This document shows, piece after piece, positions 24,808 to 33,927 of a stretch of 64,000 bases of DNA. The stretch's first letter is position 1, and every line of letters begins with the position of its first letter. The DNA is from Streptomyces sp. NBC_00094. GTDB taxonomy: Bacteria; Actinomycetota; Actinomycetes; Streptomycetales; Streptomycetaceae. A program made the position numbers and the translations under genes. The notes under the pieces are model-generated. The model was given only the letters and a program-made list of their open reading frames with translations. It made no database searches and was not told where the DNA came from. The stretch is taken from NCBI RefSeq assembly GCF_026343125.1, contig NZ_JAPEMB010000001.1:5337501-5401500 (forward strand), given 5' to 3'.

Positions 24808-27483
24808 CTACAGCGCTTCGCGCTTCGTCAGCCAGTTGAAGCAGATCCAGCCGGGGAGCACCGGGATCCACAGGGTGAGCAGGCGGTAGAGCAGGACCGC
24901 CGGGGTGGCGACCTCCAGGGGCAGGCCGACGGCGACCAGGCCGAAGGTGAGCGCACCCTCGACCGCGCCGACACCGCCCGGGGTGGGCGCCGCCGAGCCG
25001 AGCGCGTTGCCCGCGAGGAAGACGACGGCCACGCTCGCGTAGCTGACCGTCTGGTTCCCGTGGCTGAAGGCCCGGATCGAGGCGTCCAGGCAGAGGACGA
25101 ACACACCGGTCAGGAGGAGCATCCCGCCGATGCCGGTCAGCAGCTTCATCGGCCGCTGGAGGACGTCCAGCATGCGCGGCACCACACCGGCGAAGAGCGA
25201 GCGCAGCCGCGTCGACACGAACTTCCGCATGAACGGGATGGCGGTCACGACCAGGACGAGCACCGCGACCGTCAGCAGTCCGGCGATGACCGTCCTCGAC
25301 GGCGTGAACGACTGCGACTTCTCCGTCCCCGTCAGATAGCCGAAGGAGAGCAGGAGCAGGATGTGCGCCCCGAGCCCGAAGAGCTGCGAGGCGCCGACGC
25401 TCGCGACCGCGAGCCCCGGTCGCACACCCGCGCGCTGGAGGAAGCGGGTGTTCAGGGCGACACCGCCGACCGCCGCCGGGGCGACGATCTTCACGAACGA
25501 GCCGGCGACCTGGGCCACCACCGTCCGCCAGAACCCGACCCGCTCCGGTACGAAGCCCAGCAGGCTCATCGCCGCCGCCACGTAGCTGACCGCCGAGAAC
25601 AGGACGGCCGCCGCCACCCACCGCCAGTCCGCCTGGCTGATCGTCGACAGCGGCGTACGCGCGATCTGCGACAGCAGGAAGTAGGCGGCGACGGCGCCCG
25701 CGATCAGACTGACCAGCGTCCGCGGCTTGATCCGCTCCAGACGGACCGGCTCCACCGGCGCCTGCGGACGGATCAGCAGCACCTGCCGGCGGATCTGCGC
25801 GAGCAGGTCCTCCTCGCGGGCCTCGTCGAGCGCCGTGTCGAGGGCCCGCTTCTCGGCCTTCTTGTCCGCCTTCTTCTCGGCCCTCTCGGCCTTCTCGGCC
25901 CGTACGTTCTCGGTCCGCCCGTCCGTCCGGTCCACCGCGGTCGTGGTCGCGGCCTCGGCCTTCGCGAGCTCCCGCTCGCGCTTGGCCGCCTCGGACGCCG
26001 CGAGCACGGCCTCGCGCTCGCGCTTCGACCGCTCCCGCGCCAGCCTCCGCAGCGTCGCGCGCGTGGAGCGGCTCAGCGCGATCGGCTGGAGCAGCGGCAT
26101 GCAGCCGGCGACGCTGTCGGGTCCGAGGACCTCCACGGCCGCCGCGACCGCCCGCTCCGCCCCGACGCGCAGGCCGAGGGTGGTGAGCAGCTGGGCGATG
26201 TCCATCCGCAGGACCAGGTCCCCGGCCGCGATCTCACCGCCCCGCAGGTCGGTCAGGAACACCCTGCCGGAACGATCCACCAGAATCGCGTCACCCGCGA
26301 GCCTGCGGTGCGCGATCCGGCGCGACTGGAGCGCCCGCACCTGCCGCCAGGCGCTGCGCACCAGCTCGTCGGTGATCTCCTTGTCGTCCAGCGAGTCCAG
26401 GCTCCGGCCGCCGATGTGCTCGTAGACGAGCATCACGGCGTCCGGCCCGAGCTCCGAGGTCGCGATCAGCTTCGGCGCGTTCGCCCCGGCGGCGATGGCC
26501 GCGTAGGCGAGGAGCGCCTCCTGCTCCAGGGCCTGGCGCAGCGAGACGATCGACCGGCGGGTGGTGATCGTCCGCAGCGTGATCCGCCGCCACACCCGGT
26601 AGAAGAAGCCGTGCGCCTGCTGCTCACGGTCGACGACGGTGACGTCGAGCGGCGGCCCGTCCTCCAGGGTCACGATGTACCGGCGGCCCCGGTCCCCGAT
26701 GTCCGAGGAGTCGGGCACGCCCTCGGCGCGCAGCGCGGTCACGGGACGGAAGCCGACCCTGCGCAGGCCGGCGAGGAGGGTCTGCCCGGTGGGCCGGACG
26801 TTGGGGGAGCCGACGGCGTACAGCGTCCCGTACGCGACCGTCCAGCCGATCAGCACGGTCAGGACGATCGAGAGCGCGGTGGTGTAGCCGGCCACCAGCA
26901 TCGTGAACGCGTCGAGCAGCAGCACCGCCCAGAGCGACACCCGCCAGCGGGGCCTGCGGGCCATGCCGACGGCGGTCATGTACGCGATGACCGGGGCGAG
27001 GTAGTTGTGTACGGGGTCGGTGAGCCCGCCGCCGGACTGCGGCTGGGTCAGCGCGTCCTGGATCGTGCCGGGCGCCGCCTGGGCGACCCAGAGGTCGGTG
27101 GCGAGGGTGACGCCGTGCGCGAGGACGGCGGCGAGGACGCCGTCGGCGATGCGCAGTCCGTCCCGTTTGATCAGCCGTTCGATGGCGAAGGCGACCGGGA
27201 CCAGCAGGACCGCGATGGAGGAGACGAGACCGGCGATCTTGACGAAGACGTCCGGGGCGCCGACGGCACCCTTGTTGATGTCCTCTTCCAGGCCCGACGT
27301 CGTGGCGTGGGCGAAGGCGGCGACGGCGATGACGAGACCGATGGCGAGGAGACCGGCGAGCAGCCGCATCAGGTCGGAGGGCCGGTGGACGCGGGCGGCG
27401 AGCAGGGGTTCGTCCCCGGAGACCCGCTCGGGCATGTCGGGGTGGGCCTCCTCGGGAGGCTGTGTGTCCTGCCCCATCACCAT
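24808..27483 (-). CDS. Large membrane protein: pseudokinase-like domain joined to a YbhN/LPG-synthase-type flippase domain
   Basis: About 891 residues. The N-terminal 220 residues carry six or so transmembrane helices. A middle soluble part (about 270-480) looks like a RIO/APH-type kinase: LEQEALLAYAAIA, VMLVYEHIGG (hinge), HRRLAGDAILVD in place of the catalytic loop and LTDLRGG in place of DFG; the usual catalytic Asp and Asn are missing. A Lys/Glu/Arg/Ala helix follows, then eight helices of the LPG synthase TM family (AAPTPGGVGAVEGAL). It probably flips or transports lipids. ATG 27483 is chosen because the earlier possible N-terminus (from 27591) has untypical A/T-ending codons. Confidence 0.8.
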   Translation of the reverse strand: MVMGQDTQPPEEAHPDMPERVSGDEPLLAARVHRPSDLMRLLAGLLAIGLVIAVAAFAHATTSGLEEDINKGAVGAPDVFVKIAGLVSSIAVLLVPVAFAIERLIKRDGLRIADGVLAAVLAHGVTLATDLWVAQAAPGTIQDALTQPQSGGGLTDPVHNYLAPVIAYMTAVGMARRPRWRVSLWAVLLLDAFTMLVAGYTTALSIVLTVLIGWTVAYGTLYAVGSPNVRPTGQTLLAGLRRVGFRPVTALRAEGVPDSSDIGDRGRRYIVTLEDGPPLDVTVVDREQQAHGFFYRVWRRITLRTITTRRSIVSLRQALEQEALLAYAAIAAGANAPKLIATSELGPDAVMLVYEHIGGRSLDSLDDKEITDELVRSAWRQVRALQSRRIAHRRLAGDAILVDRSGRVFLTDLRGGEIAAGDLVLRMDIAQLLTTLGLRVGAERAVAAAVEVLGPDSVAGCMPLLQPIALSRSTRATLRRLARERSKREREAVLAASEAAKRERELAKAEAATTTAVDRTDGRTENVRAEKAERAEKKADKKAEKRALDTALDEAREEDLLAQIRRQVLLIRPQAPVEPVRLERIKPRTLVSLIAGAVAAYFLLSQIARTPLSTISQADWRWVAAAVLFSAVSYVAAAMSLLGFVPERVGFWRTVVAQVAGSFVKIVAPAAVGGVALNTRFLQRAGVRPGLAVASVGASQLFGLGAHILLLLSFGYLTGTEKSQSFTPSRTVIAGLLTVAVLVLVVTAIPFMRKFVSTRLRSLFAGVVPRMLDVLQRPMKLLTGIGGMLLLTGVFVLCLDASIRAFSHGNQTVSYASVAVVFLAGNALGSAAPTPGGVGAVEGALTFGLVAVGLPLEVATPAVLLYRLLTLWIPVLPGWICFNWLTKREAL

Positions 27484-27665
27484 GTCCGTCTCTGCATGCG
27501 CTTCGTGTGGCTCTCGTTCTTTTTCCGGTTCTCGTACGTGCTCGTGCCCGTGTTCTCGACCGTGTATCTGTCGCTCTTGATCTCGTATCACCAGTCACCG
27601 CCCGCACGATGGTGGCACGAAGAGCCGCCGCGCGGAGGCAGCAGGGCCATGTCGGTGGGGTGAGG

Positions 27666-27671
27666 CAGGAT
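27666..27671 (+). promoter_or_regulatory. -10 element, leaderless alkyltransferase-like gene
   Basis: CAGGAT ends seven bases before ATG 27679; no ribosome binding site lies in between. Confidence 0.45.
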
Positions 27672-27678
27672 GGGGCGG

Positions 27679-28035
27679 ATGAGCGTGGAGGAACCCGTGG
27701 GGGAGACCGGAGAACTGCCCGAGTACGCGGAGCGGGTGCTCGACGTGGCCGACGGGATCCCGCCCGGCCGGGTGATGACCTATGGCGACGTGGCCGAATG
27801 GCTGGGCGAGGGGGGACCCCGTCAGGTCGGCCGTGTGATGGCCCTGTACGGCGGGTCGGCGCCGTGGTGGCGCGTGGTCCGCGCGGACGGCACGCTCCTG
27901 CCCGGACACGAGCTGAGGGCCCTCGACCACTACCGCGAGGAGGGCACCCCGCTGCGCGCGGCGGGCCCGGCGGCCGAGGGACACGTACCGAGGATCGACA
28001 TGCGGCGGGCGCGCTGGGACGGAACTCACACCTGA
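27679..28035 (+). CDS. MGMT-fold alkyltransferase-like (ATL) protein
   Basis: 118 residues. YAERVLDVADGIPPGRVMTYGDVAEWLG and GRVMALYGGSAPWWRVVRADG match the C-terminal domain of O6-alkylguanine-DNA alkyltransferases, but the reactive PCHR Cys motif is replaced by WWRV. Such ATL proteins bind alkylated guanine, flip the base and flag the lesion for nucleotide excision repair rather than repairing it. It may be leaderless from 27679; an ATG three codons earlier is possible. It stands just before the adnA/adnB repair genes. Confidence 0.85.
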   Translation: MSVEEPVGETGELPEYAERVLDVADGIPPGRVMTYGDVAEWLGEGGPRQVGRVMALYGGSAPWWRVVRADGTLLPGHELRALDHYREEGTPLRAAGPAAEGHVPRIDMRRARWDGTHT

Positions 28036-28080
28036 GGGCCGAGCCCCGGGGGACGGGAGTCCGCCGCGCCGGGCAGCGGT

Positions 28081-28152
28081 GGGCGTGGGGCGGCCGCGGT
28101 ACGGAGTACGGGGCGTGGGGCGGCGGGAGTACGGAGTACGGGGCGTCGCGCG
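28081..28152. repeat. 30-bp direct repeat (GTACGGAGTACGGGGCGT)
   Basis: GTACGGAGTACGGGGCGT occurs at 28099-28116 and again at 28129-28146, with a partial unit before. It lies in the 278-bp gap between the ATL and adnA genes. Confidence 0.8.
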
Positions 28153-28223
28153 GTCGTGCGTACCGCCCGGCGTACGGCCCGGGGTGCGCCTCCGAGTACG
28201 GCTCGTCGGCCGTCCGTTTCGCG

Positions 28224-28237
28224 TAACGTCGACGTTC
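28224..28237 (+). promoter_or_regulatory. Possible -10 TAACGT and palindrome upstream of adnA
   Basis: TAACGT (28224-28229) fits a -10 hexamer and overlaps the perfect 12-bp palindrome AACGTCGACGTT (28226-28237), a possible operator. adnA starts about 80 bases later. No confident -35 is visible. Confidence 0.35.
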
Positions 28238-28313
28238 GCGTCTTCCGCGGCGACGGCCGCCGCACCCGGGCGCCTCACCCGCACCACCACACCCCCCAGG
28301 ACCGGCGAACCAC

Positions 28314-31300
28314 GTGAGCTCCTCCTCCACCACCCGGCACACGCCGCACCAGGGACAGCCGTACCCGGGTCCGGGCCGGCAGCGGACCCCGGGCGCGTAC
28401 CGACTGGTGCGTACCGCGCCGGCCCCGCTGGATCCCCCTCAGCTGGACGCATCCCAGCGGGAAGTGGTTGACCACACCGGCGGACCTCTTCTCGTCCTCG
28501 CCGGACCCGGCACCGGAAAGACGACGACGCTCGTGGAGTCGGTCGCCGCCCGGATGGAGCGGGGCGCCGACCCCGAACGCCTCCTCGTCCTCACCTTCAG
28601 CCGCAAGGCCGCCGTCGAACTCCGCGACCGGATGGCCACCCGGCTCGGCGGCCGCCGCCCGCCGCAGGCGACGACCTTCCACTCGTACTGCTACGCCCTG
28701 ATCCGCGCCCACCAGGACGCCGAGCTCTTCGCCGAACCGCTGCGCCTGCTCTCCGGACCCGAGCAGGACCTCGCGGTGCGCGAGCTGCTCGCCGGCCAGA
28801 TCGACCTGGAGAAGGCGGGCCTCGGGCGGGTCGGATGGCCCGACGAACTGCGCGCCTGCCTCACCACCCGCGGCTTCGCCGACGAGGTACGGGCCGTCCT
28901 CGCGCGCTCGCGTGAGCTGGGCCTCGGGCCGGACGCCCTGGCCCGCTTCGCCGAGCGGGTCGGCCGCCCGGACTGGAAGGCGGCGGCCGGCTTCCTCGCC
29001 GAGTACCTCGACGTCCTCGACCTCCAGGGCGTCCTCGACTACACGGAGCTCGTCCACCGGGCCGTCCTGCTCGCCGGGAGCGTCACGCTGCCCGCGTACG
29101 ACGCGGTGTACGTCGACGAGTACCAGGACACCGACCCCGCGCAGGTCCGGCTCCTGCACGCGCTCACGGGGGGCGGCCGGGGGACGGTCGTCGCCTTCGG
29201 CGACCCGGACCAGTCCATCTACGCCTTCCGCGGCGCCGACGTGAACGGCATCCTCGACTTCCCGGCCGCTTTCGGCGGCGACGACGTGCGCGTCCTGCGC
29301 ACCTCGCGCCGCGCGGGCGCGGAGCTGCTCGGGGCGACCCGGCTGCTCACCCAGCGGATGCCGCTGACCCGGCTCCCCGCCGACAAGGTCCGGGCGCACC
29401 GCGAGCTCGCGGCGGCGCGGGACGGGGGCCTGGCGGAGGCGTACACGTACCCCACGGCCTCGGCGGAGGCGGAGAACATCGCCGACCTGCTGCGCCGGGC
29501 GCATCTGGAGGACGGCGTCCCCTGGCAGGACATGGCGGTCCTCACCCGCGCCGCCGCCTCCCTCCCGTCCCTGCGCCGCGCCCTCACCTCGGCGGGAGTC
29601 CCGGTCGAAACGGACGCCGCGGACACCCCCCTCCGCCACGAACCCGCCGTGGCCCCGCTGCTGCTCGCGCTTCGCGCGGTGGCGAAGCAGGGGGGTGCGC
29701 CCCCGGACACCCGGGCCACGGCCGAGCCCGGAGCCGGGCCGACCCTGGCCGCGGGCGAGCCCGCGCCTACGGCGGACCTGGTTGTGGTTGAGCCTGTGCC
29801 TACGCCGGACCTGGTTGTGGGCGAGGCCGCGTCTACGCCGGACCTGGTTGTGGGCATGCGTTCCGCCGGGGCTGGGGGTACCTCCCAGGCGGAGCTCTGG
29901 GGGAGGGTGGGCACAACCCACGACGGCGCCGCACTGTCGGCCCGCCCCTCCGGTCGTATCGCCGCCACGTCTGACGCGGGCGAGCCCGGTTCGCCCCTGC
30001 CCACGGGCGCGGCCGACGAGGCCCCGTCCCCGGAGACGGCCGCCGGCACTGGCACCGCCACCGACACCGCCGGCTGGCTCACCGTCGAGACCGCGCTCGA
30101 ACTGCTCGCCTCCCCCCTCGCCGGAGTGGACCCCGCCGACCTCCGCCGCCTCGGCCGCGCCCTGCGCGACGAGGAACGCGCCGCCGGCAACAAGGTCCCG
30201 CCCCCCTCCGACGTCCTGCTCGCCCGCGCCCTCGCCGAGCCCGAGCGCCTCGTCGCGCACGACCCCGCCTACGCCCGCGGCGCCCAGCGGCTCGGGAAGC
30301 TCCTCCAGGAGACCCGGGCGCTCCTCGAAGCGGGCGGCACCGCCGAGGAGGCCCTCTGGGTGCTCTGGAACGGCACCCCATGGCCCGGGCGCCTGGAGCG
30401 CTCCGCCCTGCGCGGCGGCCCCGCCGGCCGCAACGCCGACAGGGACCTCGACGCCGTCTGCGCCCTCTTCGAGACCGCCGCCCGCGCCGAGGAACGCGTC
30501 GGTGGCCGCGGTGTCCTCAACTTCCTCGAAGAGCTCGACGCCCAGGACATCGCCGCCGACACCCTCACCCGCCGCCACACCCGCCCCGACGCCGTCCGCC
30601 TCATGACCGCCCACCGTTCCAAGGGCCTCGAATGGGGCGTCGTGGTCGTCGCCGGCGTCCAGGAGGGCCTCTGGCCCGACCTGCGCCGCCGCGGCTCCCT
30701 CCTCGAAGCCGACCGCATCGGCCGCGACGGCCTCGCCGAGCCCCTCACCCCCGGCGCCCTCCTCGCCGAGGAGCGCCGCCTCTTCTACGTCGCCGCCACC
30801 CGCGCCCGCGACCGCCTCGTCGTCACCGCCGTGAAGGCACCGGCGGAGGACGGCGACCAGCCCTCCCGTTTCCTCGCCGAGTTCGGCGTCGAGCCGAAGG
30901 AGGTGCCCGGCCGCCCCCGCCGCCCCCTCGCCGTCTCCGCCCTCGTCGCGGAGCTCCGCGCGACGACCGTCGACCCGGCCGTCTCGCCCGCGCTCCGCGA
31001 CGCCGCCGCCCACCGCCTCGCCTCCCTCGCCGCGCTCGCCGACGAGGAGGGCCAGCCGCTGGTGCCCGCCGCGCACCCGGACCGCTGGTGGGGCCTGTTC
31101 GAACCGACGCACAGCACGGTGCCGCTGCGCGACCGCGACCGGCCCGTCGCCCTCTCGCCGAGCGCCCTGGAGAACCTCGCCACCACCTGCTCCCTCCAGT
31201 GGTTCCTGGGCCGCGAGGTCAAGGCCGCGGCCCCCGCCACCGCCGCCCAGGGCTTCGGCAACGTCGTGCACGTCCTCGCCGACGAGGTCGCCTCCGGCCG

Positions 31301-31946
31301 CACCCCCGCCGACCTCGACGTCCTCATGACCCGCCTGGACTCCGTGTGGGACGCCCTCGCCTTCGACGCGCCCTGGAAGTCGGCCCAGGAGAAGGCCCAC
31401 GCGCGCGTGGCGCTGGAGCGCTTCCTGCGGTGGCACGTCATGGACCGCGGCGGCCGCACTCCCGCCGCCTCCGAGCACGGTTTCGACGTGACCCTGGAGG
31501 CGGGGGAGTACGAGGTCCGGATCCGCGGCTCCATGGACCGCGTCGAGACCGACGAGCACGGCCGTGCGTACGTCGTCGACTTCAAGACCGGCAAGTCCGC
31601 CCCCACCAAGGACGAGGTCACCCACCACCCGCAGCTCGCCGTCTACCAGCTGGCGGTCCGCGAGGGCGCGCTCGACGAGGTCTTCGACGGGCACAGGCCG
31701 GAGCCGGGCGGCGCCGAACTCGTACAGCTGCGGCAGCCCGCCCCCAAGAAGGAGGGCGGGGACGCCCTGCCGAAGGTCCAGGCCCAGGAGCCCCTGGCCG
31801 GGGAGTGGGTCGGCGACCTGCTGGCGACCGCCGCCGGCCGGGTCCTCGACGAGCGCTTCACCCCCACCACGGGCCAGCACTGCACGAACTGCGCCTTCCG
31901 CGCCTCGTGCAGCGCCCAGCCGGAGGGCCGCCAGATCGTCGAATGA
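28314..31946 (+). CDS. adnA: AdnA-type helicase-nuclease subunit (UvrD motor plus RecB-like Fe-S nuclease)
   Basis: 1210 residues from GTG 28314. UvrD-type motor: Walker A GPGTGKTT (64-71), VYVDEYQDTD, FGDPDQSIYAFRGAD and MTAHRSKGLEWGVV. The C-terminal RecB-like nuclease has SMDRVE, VDFKTGKS and QLAVYQ, and four Cys for an iron-sulfur cluster: one in TTCSLQWF (near 957), three in CTNCAFRASC (near 1189). AdnAB resects DNA double-strand breaks in actinobacteria in place of RecBCD. A poorly conserved insert (about 460-590) between helicase motifs contains 33-bp repeats and a dispersed 67-bp repeat. Subunit letter follows the mycobacterial gene order, where AdnA precedes AdnB; it may be named the other way. 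Confidence 0.85.
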   Translation: MSSSSTTRHTPHQGQPYPGPGRQRTPGAYRLVRTAPAPLDPPQLDASQREVVDHTGGPLLVLAGPGTGKTTTLVESVAARMERGADPERLLVLTFSRKAAVELRDRMATRLGGRRPPQATTFHSYCYALIRAHQDAELFAEPLRLLSGPEQDLAVRELLAGQIDLEKAGLGRVGWPDELRACLTTRGFADEVRAVLARSRELGLGPDALARFAERVGRPDWKAAAGFLAEYLDVLDLQGVLDYTELVHRAVLLAGSVTLPAYDAVYVDEYQDTDPAQVRLLHALTGGGRGTVVAFGDPDQSIYAFRGADVNGILDFPAAFGGDDVRVLRTSRRAGAELLGATRLLTQRMPLTRLPADKVRAHRELAAARDGGLAEAYTYPTASAEAENIADLLRRAHLEDGVPWQDMAVLTRAAASLPSLRRALTSAGVPVETDAADTPLRHEPAVAPLLLALRAVAKQGGAPPDTRATAEPGAGPTLAAGEPAPTADLVVVEPVPTPDLVVGEAASTPDLVVGMRSAGAGGTSQAELWGRVGTTHDGAALSARPSGRIAATSDAGEPGSPLPTGAADEAPSPETAAGTGTATDTAGWLTVETALELLASPLAGVDPADLRRLGRALRDEERAAGNKVPPPSDVLLARALAEPERLVAHDPAYARGAQRLGKLLQETRALLEAGGTAEEALWVLWNGTPWPGRLERSALRGGPAGRNADRDLDAVCALFETAARAEERVGGRGVLNFLEELDAQDIAADTLTRRHTRPDAVRLMTAHRSKGLEWGVVVVAGVQEGLWPDLRRRGSLLEADRIGRDGLAEPLTPGALLAEERRLFYVAATRARDRLVVTAVKAPAEDGDQPSRFLAEFGVEPKEVPGRPRRPLAVSALVAELRATTVDPAVSPALRDAAAHRLASLAALADEEGQPLVPAAHPDRWWGLFEPTHSTVPLRDRDRPVALSPSALENLATTCSLQWFLGREVKAAAPATAAQGFGNVVHVLADEVASGRTPADLDVLMTRLDSVWDALAFDAPWKSAQEKAHARVALERFLRWHVMDRGGRTPAASEHGFDVTLEAGEYEVRIRGSMDRVETDEHGRAYVVDFKTGKSAPTKDEVTHHPQLAVYQLAVREGALDEVFDGHRPEPGGAELVQLRQPAPKKEGGDALPKVQAQEPLAGEWVGDLLATAAGRVLDERFTPTTGQHCTNCAFRASCSAQPEGRQIVE
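29766..29860. repeat. 33-bp tandem repeat inside adnA (three copies)
   Basis: Units at 29766, 29799 and 29832 share the core ACGCCGGACCTGGTTGTGG and encode PTPDLVVGEAA-type peptides. The third runs into the dispersed 67-bp repeat. Confidence 0.85.
29849..29915. repeat. Dispersed 67-bp palindromic repeat inside adnA
   Basis: Starts TGTGGGCATGCGTTCCGC, contains CTGGGGGTACCTCCCAG and ends CTGGGGGAGGGTGGGCACA. It matches 36404-36469 in adnB at about 62 of 67 positions with one gap. Interior CCTCCCAG and CTGGGGGAGG can pair. It is translated as GMRSAGAGGTSQAELWGRVG. Confidence 0.9.
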
Positions 31947-32087
31947 CGGCCGCGCCGAATGTCCCACTGTGCGGAGGGTCACGTTCCGGCCCGTACATCC
32001 TTTGTTCGTCCTCGCAGGTCACTCTCTTCGCGACACCCCATAAGGGCGTCGTGAAGACACGCTGTGAATGAACGCTGAGGAGTACGC

Positions 32088-32849
32088 ATGAAGGCCAATC
32101 GGAAGCTCTGGGTGGCGGCGACGGTCTGTGTGGCCGTGGTCGCGGGTGTCACGGGCTGTTCCCAGGGCGACGACAAGGCCGCGGACCCCTTCGCGGGCCT
32201 CACCGCCGACGCCATCGCCGACAAGGCCGTCGAGACGACGAAGGCGGCCACCGCCTTCCGCATGAACGGCACCGGCACGACCGACGGCGAAGAGATGACG
32301 GTCGACTTCTCCGTCGACTCCAAGGGCACCTGCAAGGGCACGATGCAGGCCGTCAAGGGCGGCAAGGCCGAGCTCATCGGCACGGGCGATGTCAGCTACA
32401 TGAAGGGCGACGACGCCTTCTGGCGCTCCAGCGGCGGCGAGGAGGGCGCCTCGGCGGACGAGGCCGGTGCCATGTCCGCGATGCTCAAGGGCCGCTGGCT
32501 GAAGATGCCCGCCGGGAGCGACGAGGACGCCGCCGCCTTCTGCGACCTCAAGACCATCGTCAAGGACATGGAGGAGGACACCCCGCGCAAGGGCATGACC
32601 CGCGGCGCCGACGCCGATGTCGACGGCAAGTCCGCCGCCACCCTGACGAAGAAGGGGGAGAAGGGCGAGACCACCACGTTCTACGTGGCCAAGGACGCCG
32701 CCAAGCCGTACATCCTCCGCGTCGTGGAGGCCGGCGGCAAGGAGCCCGGCACGGTCACCCTGAGCGACTTCGACAAGCCGGTCACCGTCACCGCCCCGCC
32801 GGCCGCGGACACCGTCGACATGGAGCAGCTCATGAAGGGCGCTTCCTGA
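32088..32849 (+). CDS. LppX/LprG-like lipoprotein
   Basis: 253 residues from ATG 32088, five bases after GAGGAG. Signal peptide MKANRKLWVAATVCVAVVAG with lipobox VTGC (Cys24). The mature part (DPFAGLTADAIADKAVETTK, then FRMNGTGTTDGEEMTVDFSV) looks like the all-beta lipid-binding half-barrel of LppX/LprAFG proteins, which carry lipids or glycolipids on the cell surface; this is a remembered resemblance. The next gene is its paralogue. Located between the two adn genes. Confidence 0.75.
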   Translation: MKANRKLWVAATVCVAVVAGVTGCSQGDDKAADPFAGLTADAIADKAVETTKAATAFRMNGTGTTDGEEMTVDFSVDSKGTCKGTMQAVKGGKAELIGTGDVSYMKGDDAFWRSSGGEEGASADEAGAMSAMLKGRWLKMPAGSDEDAAAFCDLKTIVKDMEEDTPRKGMTRGADADVDGKSAATLTKKGEKGETTTFYVAKDAAKPYILRVVEAGGKEPGTVTLSDFDKPVTVTAPPAADTVDMEQLMKGAS

Positions 32850-32935
32850 CGCACGGCCCACGGCAGGAGTAGCGGCCGCGGGCGCGTGGGGCGACCCTGG
32901 TGGACAGGGGTCGGGGAATCCGCGAGGAGGCTCGC

Positions 32936-33775
32936 ATGGCGTCCCACCGAAAGCTCCGCGCCGCGGCCGTCGTCTGTGCCGCCGTCGCCGTCGCGGGCCC
33001 CGCGCCGGCGGTGGCCTGGGCGGCGCCCCCGGCGGCGGCCTGGGCCTCGGCACCGGCTCCCGCCCCTTCCCCCGACCCGTTCGCGAACCTCACCGCCGAC
33101 GAGATCGGCGAGCGGGCGGTCACCGCCACCCAGTCCGCGACCTCGCTCCGTATGACGGGCCGGGTCGCCGCGGACGGGCAGCCGCTCGACATCGACTTCG
33201 CCGTCAACGACCGCGACGAGTGCACCGGCCTGATGAAGATCGACGGCGGCACCGCGGAACTGCGCCGGATCGACGACATCACGTACATGAAGGGCGACGA
33301 GGCCTTCTGGCGGGTCTCCATGAGCTCCCAGGGGGTGCCCGAGGCACAGATCGACGCCACGATCGAGCTCGTCAAGGGCCGCTGGCTGAAGATCGCCCCG
33401 GGGCAGGCGGGCAGCAGCGACCTCAGCGGCGTCTGCGACCTGAAGAGCCTCCTCGCCGACCTGGACAAGGACAAGGCGGAGCGCAGCGGACTGGTCCGGG
33501 GACCCGAGGGCGAGGTGGACGGCACGCCCGTGGCGACGCTGGTGAAGAAGACGACCGACGGTGAGAAGACCGGCGGTGAGCCGACCGGCGGTGAGACGAC
33601 CACCGTCTCCGTCTCCGAGGAGGGCAAGCCCTACATCCTCAAGATGGTCAAGGCGGGAGGCGACTCCCCCGGCTCCCTGGTGTTCTCGGAGTACGACAAG
33701 CCGGTCGACGTGGTCGTCCCGCCGGCCGACGAGACGGTGGACCTGTCGAAGCTCGACCCCGGCACGCCCGCGTGA
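32936..33775 (+). CDS. Exported LppX-like paralogue without a lipobox
   Basis: 279 residues from ATG 32936 (GAGGAGG five bases upstream). It has a signal peptide, MASHRKLRAAAVVCAAVAVA followed by a Pro/Ala stretch, but no Cys at a lipobox, so it should be released or held otherwise rather than lipidated. The mature part copies the neighbour closely: DPFANLTADEIGERAVTATQ, DITYMKGDEAFWR, LVKGRWLKIAPG and YILKMVKAGG. A short EKTGGEPTGGE insert is unique. A tandem duplicate that has lost its anchor. Confidence 0.75.
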   Translation: MASHRKLRAAAVVCAAVAVAGPAPAVAWAAPPAAAWASAPAPAPSPDPFANLTADEIGERAVTATQSATSLRMTGRVAADGQPLDIDFAVNDRDECTGLMKIDGGTAELRRIDDITYMKGDEAFWRVSMSSQGVPEAQIDATIELVKGRWLKIAPGQAGSSDLSGVCDLKSLLADLDKDKAERSGLVRGPEGEVDGTPVATLVKKTTDGEKTGGEPTGGETTTVSVSEEGKPYILKMVKAGGDSPGSLVFSEYDKPVDVVVPPADETVDLSKLDPGTPA

Positions 33776-33813
33776 GGCGGTTCGGGACGACGTGACCTCG
33801 GCGACAGCCCGGA

Positions 33814-33868
33814 CGCACCGCCCTCGTCCGCGCCGGGGTCACCGACCCCGACGTCATCGACCCGGACG
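33814..33868. repeat. Perfect 55-bp copy of adnB coding sequence in its upstream region
   Basis: 33814-33868 is identical to 34177-34231 inside adnB (coding RTALVRAGVTDPDVIDPD). Outside these bases the two diverge at once. It lies 60 bases before the adnB start, in the gap after the lipoprotein paralogue. Confidence 0.95.
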
Positions 33869-33915
33869 CACCCCCTCCCGCACCGGGCCGGGCCGCACTG
33901 TCGGTCGGTCGCGTT

Positions 33916-33921
33916 AGCCTC
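33916..33921 (+). promoter_or_regulatory. -10 element, leaderless adnB
   Basis: TAGCCT ends six bases before GTG 33928, in line with leaderless transcription; GAGG between them is too close to act as a normal binding site. Confidence 0.45.
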
Positions 33922-33927
33922 TTTGAG

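Noticed and set aside
27484..27591. N-terminal extension of the YbhN-type protein (His/Glu-rich)
   Set aside because: Codons end in A or T far more than in real genes here, so this is probably untranslated leader.
28036..28313. Short repeats upstream of adnA as a riboswitch
   Set aside because: Only direct repeats and one 12-bp palindrome are visible; no known riboswitch core could be recognised.
28275..31982. A 1235-residue open frame on the minus strand across adnA
   Set aside because: Antisense shadow of a GC-rich gene: Gly/Val/Arg/Leu-biased, no domain, and the plus strand has full helicase motifs.
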